Positions 9,007 to 17,482 of a stretch of 64,000 bases of DNA are shown one piece after another; position 1 is the first letter of the stretch, and each line of letters starts with the position of its first letter. Under the pieces are notes generated by a model. The model was not told the origin of the DNA. It did not search any database and saw only the letters and a program-made list of their open reading frames with translations. The stretch lies in assembly GCF_020923435.1 (NCBI RefSeq), contig NZ_CP087263.1:3305970-3369969 (forward strand), given 5' to 3'. Origin of the DNA: Brevibacillus humidisoli (GTDB lineage: Bacteria > Bacillota > Bacilli > Brevibacillales > Brevibacillaceae). Made by a program: the position numbers and the translations under genes.

Positions 9007-9732
9007 ATGAGAGTTGAAATCTGGTCTGATTTTGTCTGTCCCTTTTGTTACATTGGAAAGCGTCGGTTTGAAGCTGCCCTTGAGCAGTTTGCCCACAAAC
9101 AGGATGTGGATGTCATCTACCGGAGCTTTGAGCTTGACCCCGAAGCAAAACGGGATGCAAACCAAAATGCTCACGAGATGCTGGCAGCCAAGTACGGCAT
9201 CAGTCTTGAACAGGCCAAAGCGATGAATGATCAAATGACAGTTCAAGCACGGGATGTCGGTCTGACGTATCACTTTGATACGACGATTGCAACCAACACA
9301 TTTGATGCACACCGCCTGTCGCATTTTGCCGCTCGGCATGGCAAAATGCTCAACATGACGGAGCGGTTGCTAAAAGCCTATTTTACCGAATCTAAGCATA
9401 TCGGAGATCATCAGACATTAGCCGATCTGGCTGCAGAAGTTGGGCTTGACGCTAACGAGGCAGCCAAGATGCTCGCAAGCGACGAATACAGGCAGGAAGT
9501 GCAGCGCGACGAGCAAGAAGCTGTCCAGCTTGGCATTCGCGGGGTTCCGTTTTTCGTCATCAACCGAAAATACGCCATATCCGGTGCGCAGCCGAGTGAG
9601 GTTTTCCTGGAAGCATTGCAGAAAGCGTGGGAGGAAAAAAGCAAGCTGACCGTGCTGAATGACGCGGATGATTCTGCGTCAGATGCTGCTTGTGCCGATG
9701 GCGCATGCACCCCTTCCAGCGACAAAGAGTAA
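9007..9732 (+). CDS. DsbA-family thiol oxidoreductase, FrnE-like
   Basis: A 241-residue thioredoxin-fold protein. The active site CPFC sits at the end of the first strand (EIWSDFVCPFCYIGKRRFE). The inserted helical domain and the cis-Pro loop (GIRGVPFFVINRKYAISGA) match the FrnE/YwbO group. There is no signal peptide, so it should act in the cytoplasm on disulfides, as FrnE does in Deinococcus under stress. The C-terminus carries two extra cysteines (DAACADGACTPS). The ATG at 9007 was chosen because AGGAGGTG lies 6 bp before it; an in-frame GTG nine bases earlier falls inside that site. Confidence 0.88.
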   Translation: MRVEIWSDFVCPFCYIGKRRFEAALEQFAHKQDVDVIYRSFELDPEAKRDANQNAHEMLAAKYGISLEQAKAMNDQMTVQARDVGLTYHFDTTIATNTFDAHRLSHFAARHGKMLNMTERLLKAYFTESKHIGDHQTLADLAAEVGLDANEAAKMLASDEYRQEVQRDEQEAVQLGIRGVPFFVINRKYAISGAQPSEVFLEALQKAWEEKSKLTVLNDADDSASDAACADGACTPSSDKE

Positions 9733-9744
9733 TCAGAGACAAGC

Positions 9745-9821
9745 GGGCTGTCCCTCATGCATGATGCATCCCCTATAGATAGACAGGTCGTATGGGAAGC
9801 GTATCAGCCTTGGGACAGCCC
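9745..9821. repeat. inverted repeat between convergent frnE-like and modC genes
   Basis: GGGCTGTCCC (9745-9754) and GGGACAGCCC (9812-9821) are perfect 10-bp arms, 57 bp apart, in the gap between two convergent genes. No T-tract follows on either strand, so use as a terminator is uncertain. Confidence 0.5.
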
Positions 9822-9823
9822 CG

Positions 9824-10510
9824 TCATTTGACCTCGGTCTCAGCTCGGTCGGCTGGTTTTACCTCATTCTGCCGTACCCTTTGTATCGTGCCTTTTTCCA
9901 TGAATAAAATCGTCTGACCTAGTTTCTCTGCCTCCTCCCGGTCGTGCGTGACGACCAAGAACGGGATGCGCCACATGTCGTGAATGCGCAGCAGTTCCTG
10001 CTGGCACTGCTCACGAGTCTCTTGATCCAGCGCTGACAACGGCTCGTCCAGCAACAGCAAAGCGGGTTGTGTGGCTAAAGCTCTGGCTAGGGCGACTCGC
10101 TGTTTCTCTCCCCCGGATATCTGCTGCGGATAACAGTGGAGCAGGTGCTTGATGCCCAGCACCTGCAGCAGCGGCTCGATTTGCTGCCAAGCGGACTCCT
10201 TATGCTGCCGCCTGATGCCATAAGCGATATTGCGTTCAACCGTCATATGCGGAAACAGCGCATACTCTTGTACGAGATAACCGATCTTCCGCCGCTGTGG
10301 AGGGAGAGGCTTGCCGCCCTCTTCGTAAAACGACTCTCCATTAAGTCGAATCCAGCCGCCATCGGGATGGGTCAGCCCAGCCAGGCAGTTTAACACCGTG
10401 GTCTTGCCTGATCCGGAGGGGCCAAACAAGACGAAGATTTGCTCGTTCATCTCGAATTGAAGGTCTAGCAGAAAGTGTGGCAATCTCTTTTGAAGCCGGA
10501 CTGACAACAT
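9824..10510 (-). CDS. modC: molybdate ABC transporter ATP-binding protein
   Basis: A 228-residue ABC ATPase with Walker A GPSGSGKT, Q-loop YLVQEYALFPHMT, signature SGGEKQRVALARALA, Walker B LLLLDEPLSALD and switch His in VVTHDREEAEKL. It lacks the C-terminal Mop/TOBE domain of E. coli ModC (352 residues), so it is a short form. The ATG at 10510 was chosen because GGGGAGG lies just before it; a longer TTG reading would overlap the modB stop. It closes the modA-modB-modC operon. The molybdate assignment comes from that context. Confidence 0.85.
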   Translation of the reverse strand: MLSVRLQKRLPHFLLDLQFEMNEQIFVLFGPSGSGKTTVLNCLAGLTHPDGGWIRLNGESFYEEGGKPLPPQRRKIGYLVQEYALFPHMTVERNIAYGIRRQHKESAWQQIEPLLQVLGIKHLLHCYPQQISGGEKQRVALARALATQPALLLLDEPLSALDQETREQCQQELLRIHDMWRIPFLVVTHDREEAEKLGQTILFMEKGTIQRVRQNEVKPADRAETEVK

Positions 10511-10530
10511 CTTTTTCCTCCCCTTTCGGA

Positions 10531-11217
10531 TCAATGCTCGTCACGATAACGTCCCATGTTCCGTCTACTCCACCAGTTTAACCACATCACCGAGCTAAAC
10601 CCAAGCGCGACAATCGTCACCACCCAAAACGTCGCCTCTTCCATCCGTCCCGCTTCCACGGCAGAGTAGATAGCAAGCGGCACAGTATCCGTTCTGCCCG
10701 GTATGTTGCCCGCAAGCATCAAGGTAGCGCCAAACTCCCCCAGCGCCCGCGCAAAAGAAAGCACTAGCCCTGCCAGCAGCCCCGGCCAGGCCAGCGGAAA
10801 CGAAATCGTCCAGAACAGCCGCCATTCCGATGCTCCCATCGTTCGAGCCACCTGTTCCAACTTTGGCTCCACTGTCGCAAAGGCAGCGGCAGCACTCTGG
10901 TACATCAAAGGAAAGGCGACAACCACAGAAGCGATCACCGCCCCCCACCACGAAAAGACGACCTGAATGCCGAACCACTCCAGCAGCCAATGACCGATGA
11001 CTCCGTTTTTGCCAAACAGCATAAGCAAACCGAAGCCAATCACCGTCGGAGGCAGCACCAGCGGCAGCAAAAAAAGTGATTCCAGAACGGACTTCCCCGG
11101 AAAGGTGCGGCGCACCAACAGACGAGCCAAGAGAATACCGGCTGAGAAAACGATCAGAGTAGCCAGGCAGGCCACTCTCAGAGACAATAACAACGGAGAA
11201 AGATTGGCTGCTTCCAT
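10531..11217 (-). CDS. modB: molybdate ABC transporter permease
   Basis: A 228-residue inner-membrane permease with five or six predicted helices, of the ModB/CysT group. The EAA-like loop is ARTMGASEWRLFWTISFPLAWPG, followed by GEFGATLMLAGNIPGRTDT, which is typical of ModB. It lies 8 bp after modA and 20 bp before modC. It forms the channel for molybdate brought by ModA. Confidence 0.92.
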   Translation of the reverse strand: MEAANLSPLLLSLRVACLATLIVFSAGILLARLLVRRTFPGKSVLESLFLLPLVLPPTVIGFGLLMLFGKNGVIGHWLLEWFGIQVVFSWWGAVIASVVVAFPLMYQSAAAAFATVEPKLEQVARTMGASEWRLFWTISFPLAWPGLLAGLVLSFARALGEFGATLMLAGNIPGRTDTVPLAIYSAVEAGRMEEATFWVVTIVALGFSSVMWLNWWSRRNMGRYRDEH

Positions 11218-11225
11218 CTGATCAC

Positions 11226-12035
11226 CTATTCAAAACCGTATTTCTTAAGGGCTGCCTTTCCTGCTTCACTCGTCAGGTAGTCGAGGAACAGCTCCGCCTC
11301 CGGGCGGTGAGCAGACGAACTTACGATCGCAGCCGGATAGACGATCGGCTGATGCCACTCCTGCTTAGCAGCGGCCAGCACCTTCACCCCATCAGCAATC
11401 GTTGCATCGCTGGCATAGACGATGCCCAGTTCGGCGTTTCCGGTCGCCACATACGTCAGCACCTGCCGAACATCGGAGCCGAGTACCAGTTTTTCCTGCA
11501 GTGGTACCCATAACTGGACAGATTGAAGCACGTCCTTGGCATACCTGCCGGCCGGAACGATTTCCGGCTCACCGATCGCAAGGTGTTGGAATTGCTCCGG
11601 ATCAATCTGCTCGATCGAAGAAAAGGGGAGTGGACTGTCCACAGCCGCAATCAGGACGAGACGATTGGCCGCGAAATCCACCCTGGAATCCTTGTCTATC
11701 AGTTGCTTCTCGTCCAAGGTATCCATATCCTTTTGGCTCGCAGACAAAAACAGATCGCTTGGCGCGCCCTGCTCGATCTGTCTGGCCAGCTTCCCCGAAC
11801 TCCCAAAGTTGAAAACGAGGCTAATCTGCGGATGCTCTTGCTCAAATGTTCCCTTCAACTCGTTCATCGCGTCGGTCAGACTGGCTGCAGCGGAGACGAC
11901 AAGCTCTGTCTTGGGAGAATCAGAAGACGTCCCTTCACCTCCTGTAGAAGCAACAGGCTGCATGGCAGAACATGCTGTCAGCGTGACCAACAGCAGCATC
12001 ACCGTTAGTATGTAAGCCCCCCTGCTTCCCTTCAT
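11226..12035 (-). CDS. modA: molybdate-binding lipoprotein
   Basis: A solute-binding protein of about 269 residues. After a short basic start and hydrophobic core comes the lipobox LTAC, so it is a membrane-anchored lipoprotein. Typical ModA segments follow: VVSAAASLTDAMNELKGTFEQ, NFGSSGKLARQIEQGAPSDLFLSAS, and a C-terminal LDYLTSEAGKAALKKYGFE. These place the Ser and backbone contacts for the tetrahedral oxyanion. It captures molybdate (or tungstate) for ModBC. The start at 12035 gives a normal signal peptide; an upstream in-frame ATG at 12053 has no ribosome site. Imported molybdenum can feed the nitrate reductase encoded 30 kb away. Confidence 0.9.
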   Translation of the reverse strand: MKGSRGAYILTVMLLLVTLTACSAMQPVASTGGEGTSSDSPKTELVVSAAASLTDAMNELKGTFEQEHPQISLVFNFGSSGKLARQIEQGAPSDLFLSASQKDMDTLDEKQLIDKDSRVDFAANRLVLIAAVDSPLPFSSIEQIDPEQFQHLAIGEPEIVPAGRYAKDVLQSVQLWVPLQEKLVLGSDVRQVLTYVATGNAELGIVYASDATIADGVKVLAAAKQEWHQPIVYPAAIVSSSAHRPEAELFLDYLTSEAGKAALKKYGFE

Positions 12036-12053
12036 CTCACCACACCCTATCAT

Positions 12054-12110
12054 TATAATTAGATATAACTAAATATATCTTATTATAACTGATTATATTA
12101 GATCGTTTCT
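12054..12110. promoter_or_regulatory. AT-rich divergent control region between modA and the YvgK-type regulator
   Basis: Three similar blocks follow one another: TTATAATTAGATATA, ATATAACTAAATATAT and TTATAACTGATTATAT. One part is an inverted repeat, GATATA-6-TATATC (12062-12079). The position fits an operator for the molybdate-responsive regulator acting on both divergent genes. Confidence 0.45.
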
Positions 12111-12183
12111 CTTAATTGAAGCCTCTCTTCAGGAAATGATAAACTAATCTCACCTAGATACGAGAATGGAGGGAGGTGCCCGG

Positions 12184-13131
12184 ATGATCAAGGAGGTCTC
12201 CTATACGACAGAAGAGGTAGCCCGCTTGTTGCGGGTTTCCAAGCTGACCGTATACGATTTGATCAAAAAAGGGGAGTTGGTTGCCTACCGGGTGGGAAGA
12301 CAGATGCGGATTGACGCAGCCGATCTAGACGCTTACAAGTCACGTGCCAAAAAGGGGCCTGCTGAATCCCTCCCCTCCAGCGAGAAACAGGATGGGGCGG
12401 TCGGCACCGTATCCCTGCCGGCGAACCAGCGCCCACTGGTGATCAGCGGACAGGATATGGCTCTGGACATCCTCGCCCGTCACGTGGAAGCCCGGGACAG
12501 CAATAGCCAACCATTACGCTCCCAACTGGGCAGTCTCAACGGCCTGATTGCGATGTACCAGGGAGCCTGCGAGGTGGCCAGCACACATCTGTATGATGCC
12601 GATACGGAAGAGTACAACCTGCCGTACATTCGCAAGTTGTTGAGCGGACATCGCTACTTGGTGGTTAATCTCGCCTTTCGTCACGCCGGATTTTACGTGG
12701 CGAAAGGAAATCCGAAAGCGATTGGTGACTGGCGTGATCTGGGGCACCCTGACATCAGGATGATCAATCGGGAGAAGGGGTCGGGGATTCGCGTCCTCGT
12801 TGACGAACAGCTTCGCGTCCATAAACTGGATGCTTCTCGGATCATCGGATACGATCAAGAAGAGACGAACCACTTGGGAGTGGCCGGAGCCGTTGCCAAC
12901 GGCCGGGCCGATGCAGGAGTGGGGATTGAAAAGGCGGCGTATGTCGTTGGCGTCGATTTTGTGCCGCTGATCAAGGAGCGGTATGACCTGGTTTTATTGA
13001 AGAAGCCCGACAACGCTGCGCGGATCGAGCTTCTCCTCGACATTTTGCGATCCAAGCGCTTCCAAAACGAAATCGCCTCGATCGGCGGCTACGATTTGTC
13101 TTTGACCGGCAGTGTATTATTGGAGACGTGA
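12184..13131 (+). CDS. yvgK: excisionase-type HTH plus PBP-like domain regulator, YvgK family
   Basis: A 315-residue protein. Residues 1-55 are a MerR/excisionase-type HTH (YTTEEVARLLRVSKLTVYDLIKKG, then RVGRQMRI). A linker of about 40 residues leads to a periplasmic-binding-like domain related to ModA, with QPLRSQLGSLNGLIAMYQGACEVAS and FRHAGFYVAKGNPKAIGDW. YvgK homologues in Bacillus lie beside molybdate transport genes. The divergent placement to modABC supports a molybdate-sensing repressor or activator. The ATG at 12184 follows GGGAGGTG; an earlier ATG at 12166 would put that site inside the gene. Its last 43 bp overlap the convergent amidohydrolase gene. Confidence 0.85.
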   Translation: MIKEVSYTTEEVARLLRVSKLTVYDLIKKGELVAYRVGRQMRIDAADLDAYKSRAKKGPAESLPSSEKQDGAVGTVSLPANQRPLVISGQDMALDILARHVEARDSNSQPLRSQLGSLNGLIAMYQGACEVASTHLYDADTEEYNLPYIRKLLSGHRYLVVNLAFRHAGFYVAKGNPKAIGDWRDLGHPDIRMINREKGSGIRVLVDEQLRVHKLDASRIIGYDQEETNHLGVAGAVANGRADAGVGIEKAAYVVGVDFVPLIKERYDLVLLKKPDNAARIELLLDILRSKRFQNEIASIGGYDLSLTGSVLLET

Positions 13132-14444
13132 CTGCTCTGCCCGATCAGTCTTACCAGCAGATTGGCGTATACCTCAACCGCGAGCGGCAGGGTCTCTTCG
13201 TTGAAATCAAATGCATAGTGGTGATGACCGGCTGCTAGCTCCGTCCCAAACAAGAGATACGTCGCCATTCCCCCCCGCTTCTGTACCGCTTCCATCAAGT
13301 AGGCCGCATCCTCTGAAGCGCGAAATGGCATCGATTCCAACACCTCTGCCACTCCCTCGACGGCATTGGCTGCATCCTGGACGAGGGTGATCAGCTCCGG
13401 GTCACAGGGAGCGGAGATCGATTGACCGACCAGTTCAATCCGCTCTTTCACACCGTACATGTGAGCGACGGATCGAATGATGCGAATCGCTTCATCCGTC
13501 ATGTACTGATTCACTTCATTGTTGGCCCCGCGCGTCTCCAACTTTAGACTGGCGCGGGAAGGAATGATGTTTCGCCCTTCGCCTGCCTGCAGCATGCCTA
13601 CATTGATCCGCGACGCTCCGCCGCCGTGACGGGAAATCCCCTGCAGCTGCACAGCCATAGTAGCCGCCGCCATCAGAGCATTTCTTCCCTCATGCGGGGC
13701 AAAAGCGGCATGGGCGGGTATCCCCTCTAGATGAACATCCATTTTGGTTGAAGCAAATAACTGCGTGACACTGCAGACGACCTGGCTGTTTGTACGGGCG
13801 GTCATGCCGAGGTGGCCGGCAAACAGATAGTCCACGTCATCGACCACTCCGGCATCAACCATTGCTTTTGCCCCTCTTGCTCCCTCCTCTGCCGGTTGGA
13901 AGATCAGCTTGACAGTCCCGCTGAGCTCTTGTGGCAGGCCAGCGATCAAGTGGGCCAAGCCAAGCCCAATCGCCGCGTGCCCGTCGTGGCCGCAGGCATG
14001 CATCAGACCATCGTAGCGGGAGCAGAATCCTTGCTGCGAAGGCAGGTGCTCGCTGCTCCGCTCTTCCATAATCTCCAGCGCATCAATATCAAAGCGAAAA
14101 GCGATCGAGGGTCCAGGGCGTCCTGTGTCCCAGATGCCCACAACACCGGTAAGGCCATCTTCCATCTGCTCAACTAGCGACGGGTCTGCTCCCTCTTCCA
14201 GCGCCCGCTGTCTCGCTTTTGCCAATGATTCCTGATCCGGCACACCCATTCTGGACTCCGCACTCACTACCTCGCGGCCCAGTTTGACGGAGAAGCCGAG
14301 TTCGCCTAAAACAGAGGCGATCACGGATGCTGTGCGAAACTCTGTCCATCCCGCTTCCGGGTATTGGTGAAAGTCCCTTCGCCAGTGGATGATCTGTTTT
14401 TTGATCTGTTGTATCTGCTGCGCAATTCGTTTTTGCATCATCAT
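13089..14444 (-). CDS. abgA: M20 amidohydrolase, AbgA-like subunit
   Basis: A 451-residue metallopeptidase-fold hydrolase. Metal-site segments are visible: GLMHACGHDGHAAIGLGLA near residue 165, FQPAEEGARGAKAMVDAG near residue 205, and a C-terminal AAGHHHYAFDFNE. The long N-terminal region with DPSLVEQMEDGLTGVVGIWDTGRPGPSIAFRFD resembles AbgA, which with AbgB splits p-aminobenzoyl-glutamate to p-aminobenzoate and glutamate. The pairing with a second M20 protein and an AbgT transporter strengthens this, but other N-acyl amino acids are possible. The ATG at 14442-14444 overlaps the abgB TGA as ATGA, so translation is coupled. The 3' end overlaps the convergent yvgK-type gene by 43 bp. Confidence 0.83.
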   Translation of the reverse strand: MMMQKRIAQQIQQIKKQIIHWRRDFHQYPEAGWTEFRTASVIASVLGELGFSVKLGREVVSAESRMGVPDQESLAKARQRALEEGADPSLVEQMEDGLTGVVGIWDTGRPGPSIAFRFDIDALEIMEERSSEHLPSQQGFCSRYDGLMHACGHDGHAAIGLGLAHLIAGLPQELSGTVKLIFQPAEEGARGAKAMVDAGVVDDVDYLFAGHLGMTARTNSQVVCSVTQLFASTKMDVHLEGIPAHAAFAPHEGRNALMAAATMAVQLQGISRHGGGASRINVGMLQAGEGRNIIPSRASLKLETRGANNEVNQYMTDEAIRIIRSVAHMYGVKERIELVGQSISAPCDPELITLVQDAANAVEGVAEVLESMPFRASEDAAYLMEAVQKRGGMATYLLFGTELAAGHHHYAFDFNEETLPLAVEVYANLLVRLIGQSSHVSNNTLPVKDKS

Positions 14445-15643
14445 GCCGACCACCCTTTTTGCCGGAGGAATTGCCAGGCCGTCTCTGCCAGGAGTTGTGC
14501 TCCGATCGGCAGCACTCGTTCATCGATGAGAAACTTGGGGTGGTGCAGTGGATAATTCCTGCTCTCGTCAACAAAGCCGCAGCCCAACCAGAAAAAGGCG
14601 CCTGGGAAGTGCTCCAGGTAGACGGCAAAGTCTTCGGCGACCAAGCCCGGTTCCACCTCTGGCAGTGCATCCATACCCAGCAGTCGCTGCACCGACTGGC
14701 GAACCACTTCAACCGCTGCTGGATGATTGTTCAGAACAGGATATCCGCGCTGGTAGACGATCTCGGCGTCAGCCCCCATGCTGTGAGCCACATCTCCGAC
14801 GATCCGGCAAAATCGCTCTTCCAGCAGGTCTCTCACTTCTGGTCGAAAGGAACGGACCGTACCCTCCAGCACCGCTTCGTCTGGAATCACATTGTGCCTG
14901 TTGCCCGCCTCTATTCTGCCAATCGTGACCACACCGGCATCCATCGGGTTGACATTGCGGCTGACAATGGTCTGCAGCACTTGTGCAACCTGCACGGCCA
15001 CAATGGCTGCATCAACTGTCTCGTGAGGCATGCTGGCATGGCCGCCTCTACCCTTGATGTGTACGGTAAACCGATCGGACGCCCCCATCAGATAGCCCGG
15101 TCTGATGCCAACCTGGCCGACCGGCAGGCCTGGCCAGACATGCAGCCCAAAAACAGCGTCCGGCTGTGGATCTTGGAGTGCGCCCGCCTCGATCATCGGC
15201 CTGGCTCCACCGATCGGAGCGTTTTCTTCCGCCGGCTGGAAAATCAGGACAATCCGCCCCGGCAGCTGTGCTTCGATCTGTTTCAACACCTGTGCCGCTC
15301 CCAGCAGCATCGCTGTGTGTGAATCATGTCCGCAAGCATGCATCACACCGTTGTGCTCAGAAGCAAAAGGTACTCCCGTCTGCTCCTTGATGGGCAGAGC
15401 GTCCATATCTGCACGAAGCGCGACGACTGGGCCATCCACAATGCCCCCGATCGCCGCGACAATGCCATGCCCGGCGATATGCGGTCTAATATCGGTGATT
15501 CCCATACGCTGCAGTTCCTCATATACCCGCCGGGACGTTCGTTCTTCTTGTCCGCTTACTTCCGGGAATCGGTGGAACTCTCTTCGTAGTTCCACAAGAT
15601 ACTTCTCATCCACTTTTGAGACAGTCACTGCTTTCCTCACCAA
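14441..15643 (-). CDS. M20D amidohydrolase, AbgB/hippurate hydrolase-like
   Basis: A 400-residue M20D peptidase (N-acyl-amino-acid hydrolase). Seen are LRREFHRFPEVSGQE at the start, VMHACGHDSHTAMLLGAA with the bridging-site Cys and His, and IFQPAEENAPIGGARPMIEAG with the paired Glu. HIKGRGGHASMPHETVDAI lies in the dimerisation domain and EPGLVAEDFAVYLEHFPG near the end. It hydrolyses aromatic or acyl amides of amino acids and is probably the partner of the AbgA-like protein. The start is TTG at 15643 or GTG three bases later; GGAGGG lies 8 bp before the TTG. It follows abgT with a 73-bp gap. Confidence 0.85.
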   Translation of the reverse strand: MVRKAVTVSKVDEKYLVELRREFHRFPEVSGQEERTSRRVYEELQRMGITDIRPHIAGHGIVAAIGGIVDGPVVALRADMDALPIKEQTGVPFASEHNGVMHACGHDSHTAMLLGAAQVLKQIEAQLPGRIVLIFQPAEENAPIGGARPMIEAGALQDPQPDAVFGLHVWPGLPVGQVGIRPGYLMGASDRFTVHIKGRGGHASMPHETVDAAIVAVQVAQVLQTIVSRNVNPMDAGVVTIGRIEAGNRHNVIPDEAVLEGTVRSFRPEVRDLLEERFCRIVGDVAHSMGADAEIVYQRGYPVLNNHPAAVEVVRQSVQRLLGMDALPEVEPGLVAEDFAVYLEHFPGAFFWLGCGFVDESRNYPLHHPKFLIDERVLPIGAQLLAETAWQFLRQKGWSA

Positions 15644-15716
15644 CTCGGGTTCCCTCCAAACCTATCTCCTCAATTCTTCTCATTGCTAGATGTATCTCTT
15701 CTGCCAGTCAAGTTCT

Positions 15717-17246
15717 CTACATCGAAACGCCGGGTCCCAAGGGCAGACCGAACAAGTACCACACGATCATCAACACCGTCCACATTGTCAGGAAGATCAT
15801 GGCGTATGGCATCATCATCGAGATCAGCGTGCCGAGACCAGCCTCTTTCTTATACTCCTGCATGTACATCAGAATCATCGGCATATATGGATTGAGCGGC
15901 GAAATCGTATTGGTCGAAGAATCGGCAATTCGATAAGCCAACTGAATAAAGGCTGGGTGATAGTCCAACAGCATAAACATCGGAATGAACACTGGCGCCA
16001 TCAACGCCCACTGGGCCGAACCGCTGAAGATAAACAAGTTTAACAGTGCAGCCAGCAAGGTAAAACCAACCACCACGGGCAGCCCGGTCAGATTGATGCT
16101 TGTCAGCAGCTCAGCGCCGTTTACGGCGATATATACGCCTACATTGCTCCAGTTGAAAAAAGCGATAAACTGCGCAGCGGCAAACACCATCACAATAAAG
16201 GAGGACATGTCCTTTATCGCATCCGTCATGAAGCGCGGGACGTCTTTTTGCGATTTGATCTGACCTGTTTTTATCCCGAAAGTCGTAGCAACCGTAACAA
16301 AGAACAGCAAGATGATCGGAATAATGCCTTTTAAGAATGGAGAGGGAATAATCGTTCCCTGCTCGGGATCACGCAGAATCGCTCCCTCCGGAACGACAAG
16401 CAGCGCAAGAATCACGAGAAAGATAGCGGCAGCCATTCCTGTTGCCCGCAGTGCCTTATTCTCTGTCTCTGTCAGATTTTCCAGACGTGCTGTTTTATTC
16501 CCGGAATACTGGCCTAGACGCGGCTCAACAATCTTCTCTGTGATCCAGGTACCGAGCAAAGACAAGAAGAGAGTGGAGAAAACCATGAAGTACCAGTTGG
16601 CCAGAGGAGAAATCGCCACATTGGGATCGATCGTCTTGGCCACTTCTGTACTGATCCCCGATAACAAAGCGTCTGTACCGGCTACGAAGATGTTTGCCGT
16701 AAATCCGGAACCAACCCCGGCAAACCCTGCGGCCAATCCGGCCAACGGGTGGCGGCCCAACGCGAGAAACACCATCGCGCCCAATGGCGGAATGATGACG
16801 AAAGCGGCGTCAGAAGCTAGGTTGCCGAGAATCCCGGAGAAGACAACGGTAAACGTAACGATTCGTGCCGGAACCTTGAGAATCATCTTGCGCAAGATTG
16901 CCTGAATCAGCCCGACTCTTTCGGCGAGACCGATCCCAAGCGCCATCGCCAATACGAGACCAAGCGGCTTAAATCCAGTAAAGTTCGTCAGCATGCTGGT
17001 TAAGATCCAGTGGAATCCTTCTGTGCTTAATAGACTTTTGACGGCAATGGTTTCACCTTTTCCCGGGTGAACGACCGTTACGCCAAATGAAGCCAAAATG
17101 GCGGATAACACCATCATTCCCAGGGCCAGATACAAAAACAGCATGAACGGATGAGGCAGTTTGTTGCCGACGACCTCCACCCACTTGAGGAATCCTTTTT
17201 GTCCATTCTGTTTGGACGGGTTCAACTCTGTCATGTGATTTGCCAT
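15717..17246 (-). CDS. abgT: AbgT-family transporter (p-aminobenzoyl-glutamate type)
   Basis: A 509-residue inner-membrane protein with about 11-13 hydrophobic segments. Family marks include WVEVVGNKLPHPFMLFLYLA at the start, GVGSGFTANIFVAGTDALLSG, and near the end NTISPLNPYMPMILMYMQEY. AbgT proteins import p-aminobenzoyl-glutamate or export sulfonamides, coupled to an ion gradient. Here it is first in an operon with two amidohydrolases, which favours uptake of the amide to be hydrolysed. The ATG at 17246 follows AGGGGAGT; an in-frame GTG two codons earlier lies inside that site. Confidence 0.9.
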   Translation of the reverse strand: MANHMTELNPSKQNGQKGFLKWVEVVGNKLPHPFMLFLYLALGMMVLSAILASFGVTVVHPGKGETIAVKSLLSTEGFHWILTSMLTNFTGFKPLGLVLAMALGIGLAERVGLIQAILRKMILKVPARIVTFTVVFSGILGNLASDAAFVIIPPLGAMVFLALGRHPLAGLAAGFAGVGSGFTANIFVAGTDALLSGISTEVAKTIDPNVAISPLANWYFMVFSTLFLSLLGTWITEKIVEPRLGQYSGNKTARLENLTETENKALRATGMAAAIFLVILALLVVPEGAILRDPEQGTIIPSPFLKGIIPIILLFFVTVATTFGIKTGQIKSQKDVPRFMTDAIKDMSSFIVMVFAAAQFIAFFNWSNVGVYIAVNGAELLTSINLTGLPVVVGFTLLAALLNLFIFSGSAQWALMAPVFIPMFMLLDYHPAFIQLAYRIADSSTNTISPLNPYMPMILMYMQEYKKEAGLGTLISMMMPYAMIFLTMWTVLMIVWYLFGLPLGPGVSM

Positions 17247-17271
17247 ACGCACTCCCCTTTATTCGGTATAA

Positions 17272-17290
17272 TTAAGGACGATTTCCTTAA
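17272..17290. promoter_or_regulatory. inverted repeat in the abgT promoter region
   Basis: TTAAGG (17272-17277) and CCTTAA (17285-17290) form a 6-7-6 inverted repeat 26 bp upstream of abgT. It is a candidate operator for the regulator encoded next upstream. Confidence 0.4.
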
Positions 17291-17390
17291 ATACAGGGTA
17301 CAAAAGATCACGTTCTATTTCAACTAAAAGAAATTTTCTCACTTTTCTTCGTGCCCCTTTAGCCTGTCATGCATGCTTTTTGCGCATGAA

Positions 17391-17422
17391 AAAGACCGCA
17401 GGTGCCAGGACACCCACGGTCT
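17391..17422 (-). terminator. terminator of the abg-linked regulator gene
   Basis: GACCG-CA-GGTG pairs with CACC-CA-CGGTC around a 6-base loop. On the minus strand it is followed by TTTTT, about 60 bp after the regulator stop codon. Confidence 0.8.
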
Positions 17423-17482
17423 GGATCATAGACGGTTTTGCAATGGCGCGGTTTCATCGCGCCTGCCACAATAGGTCGGATT

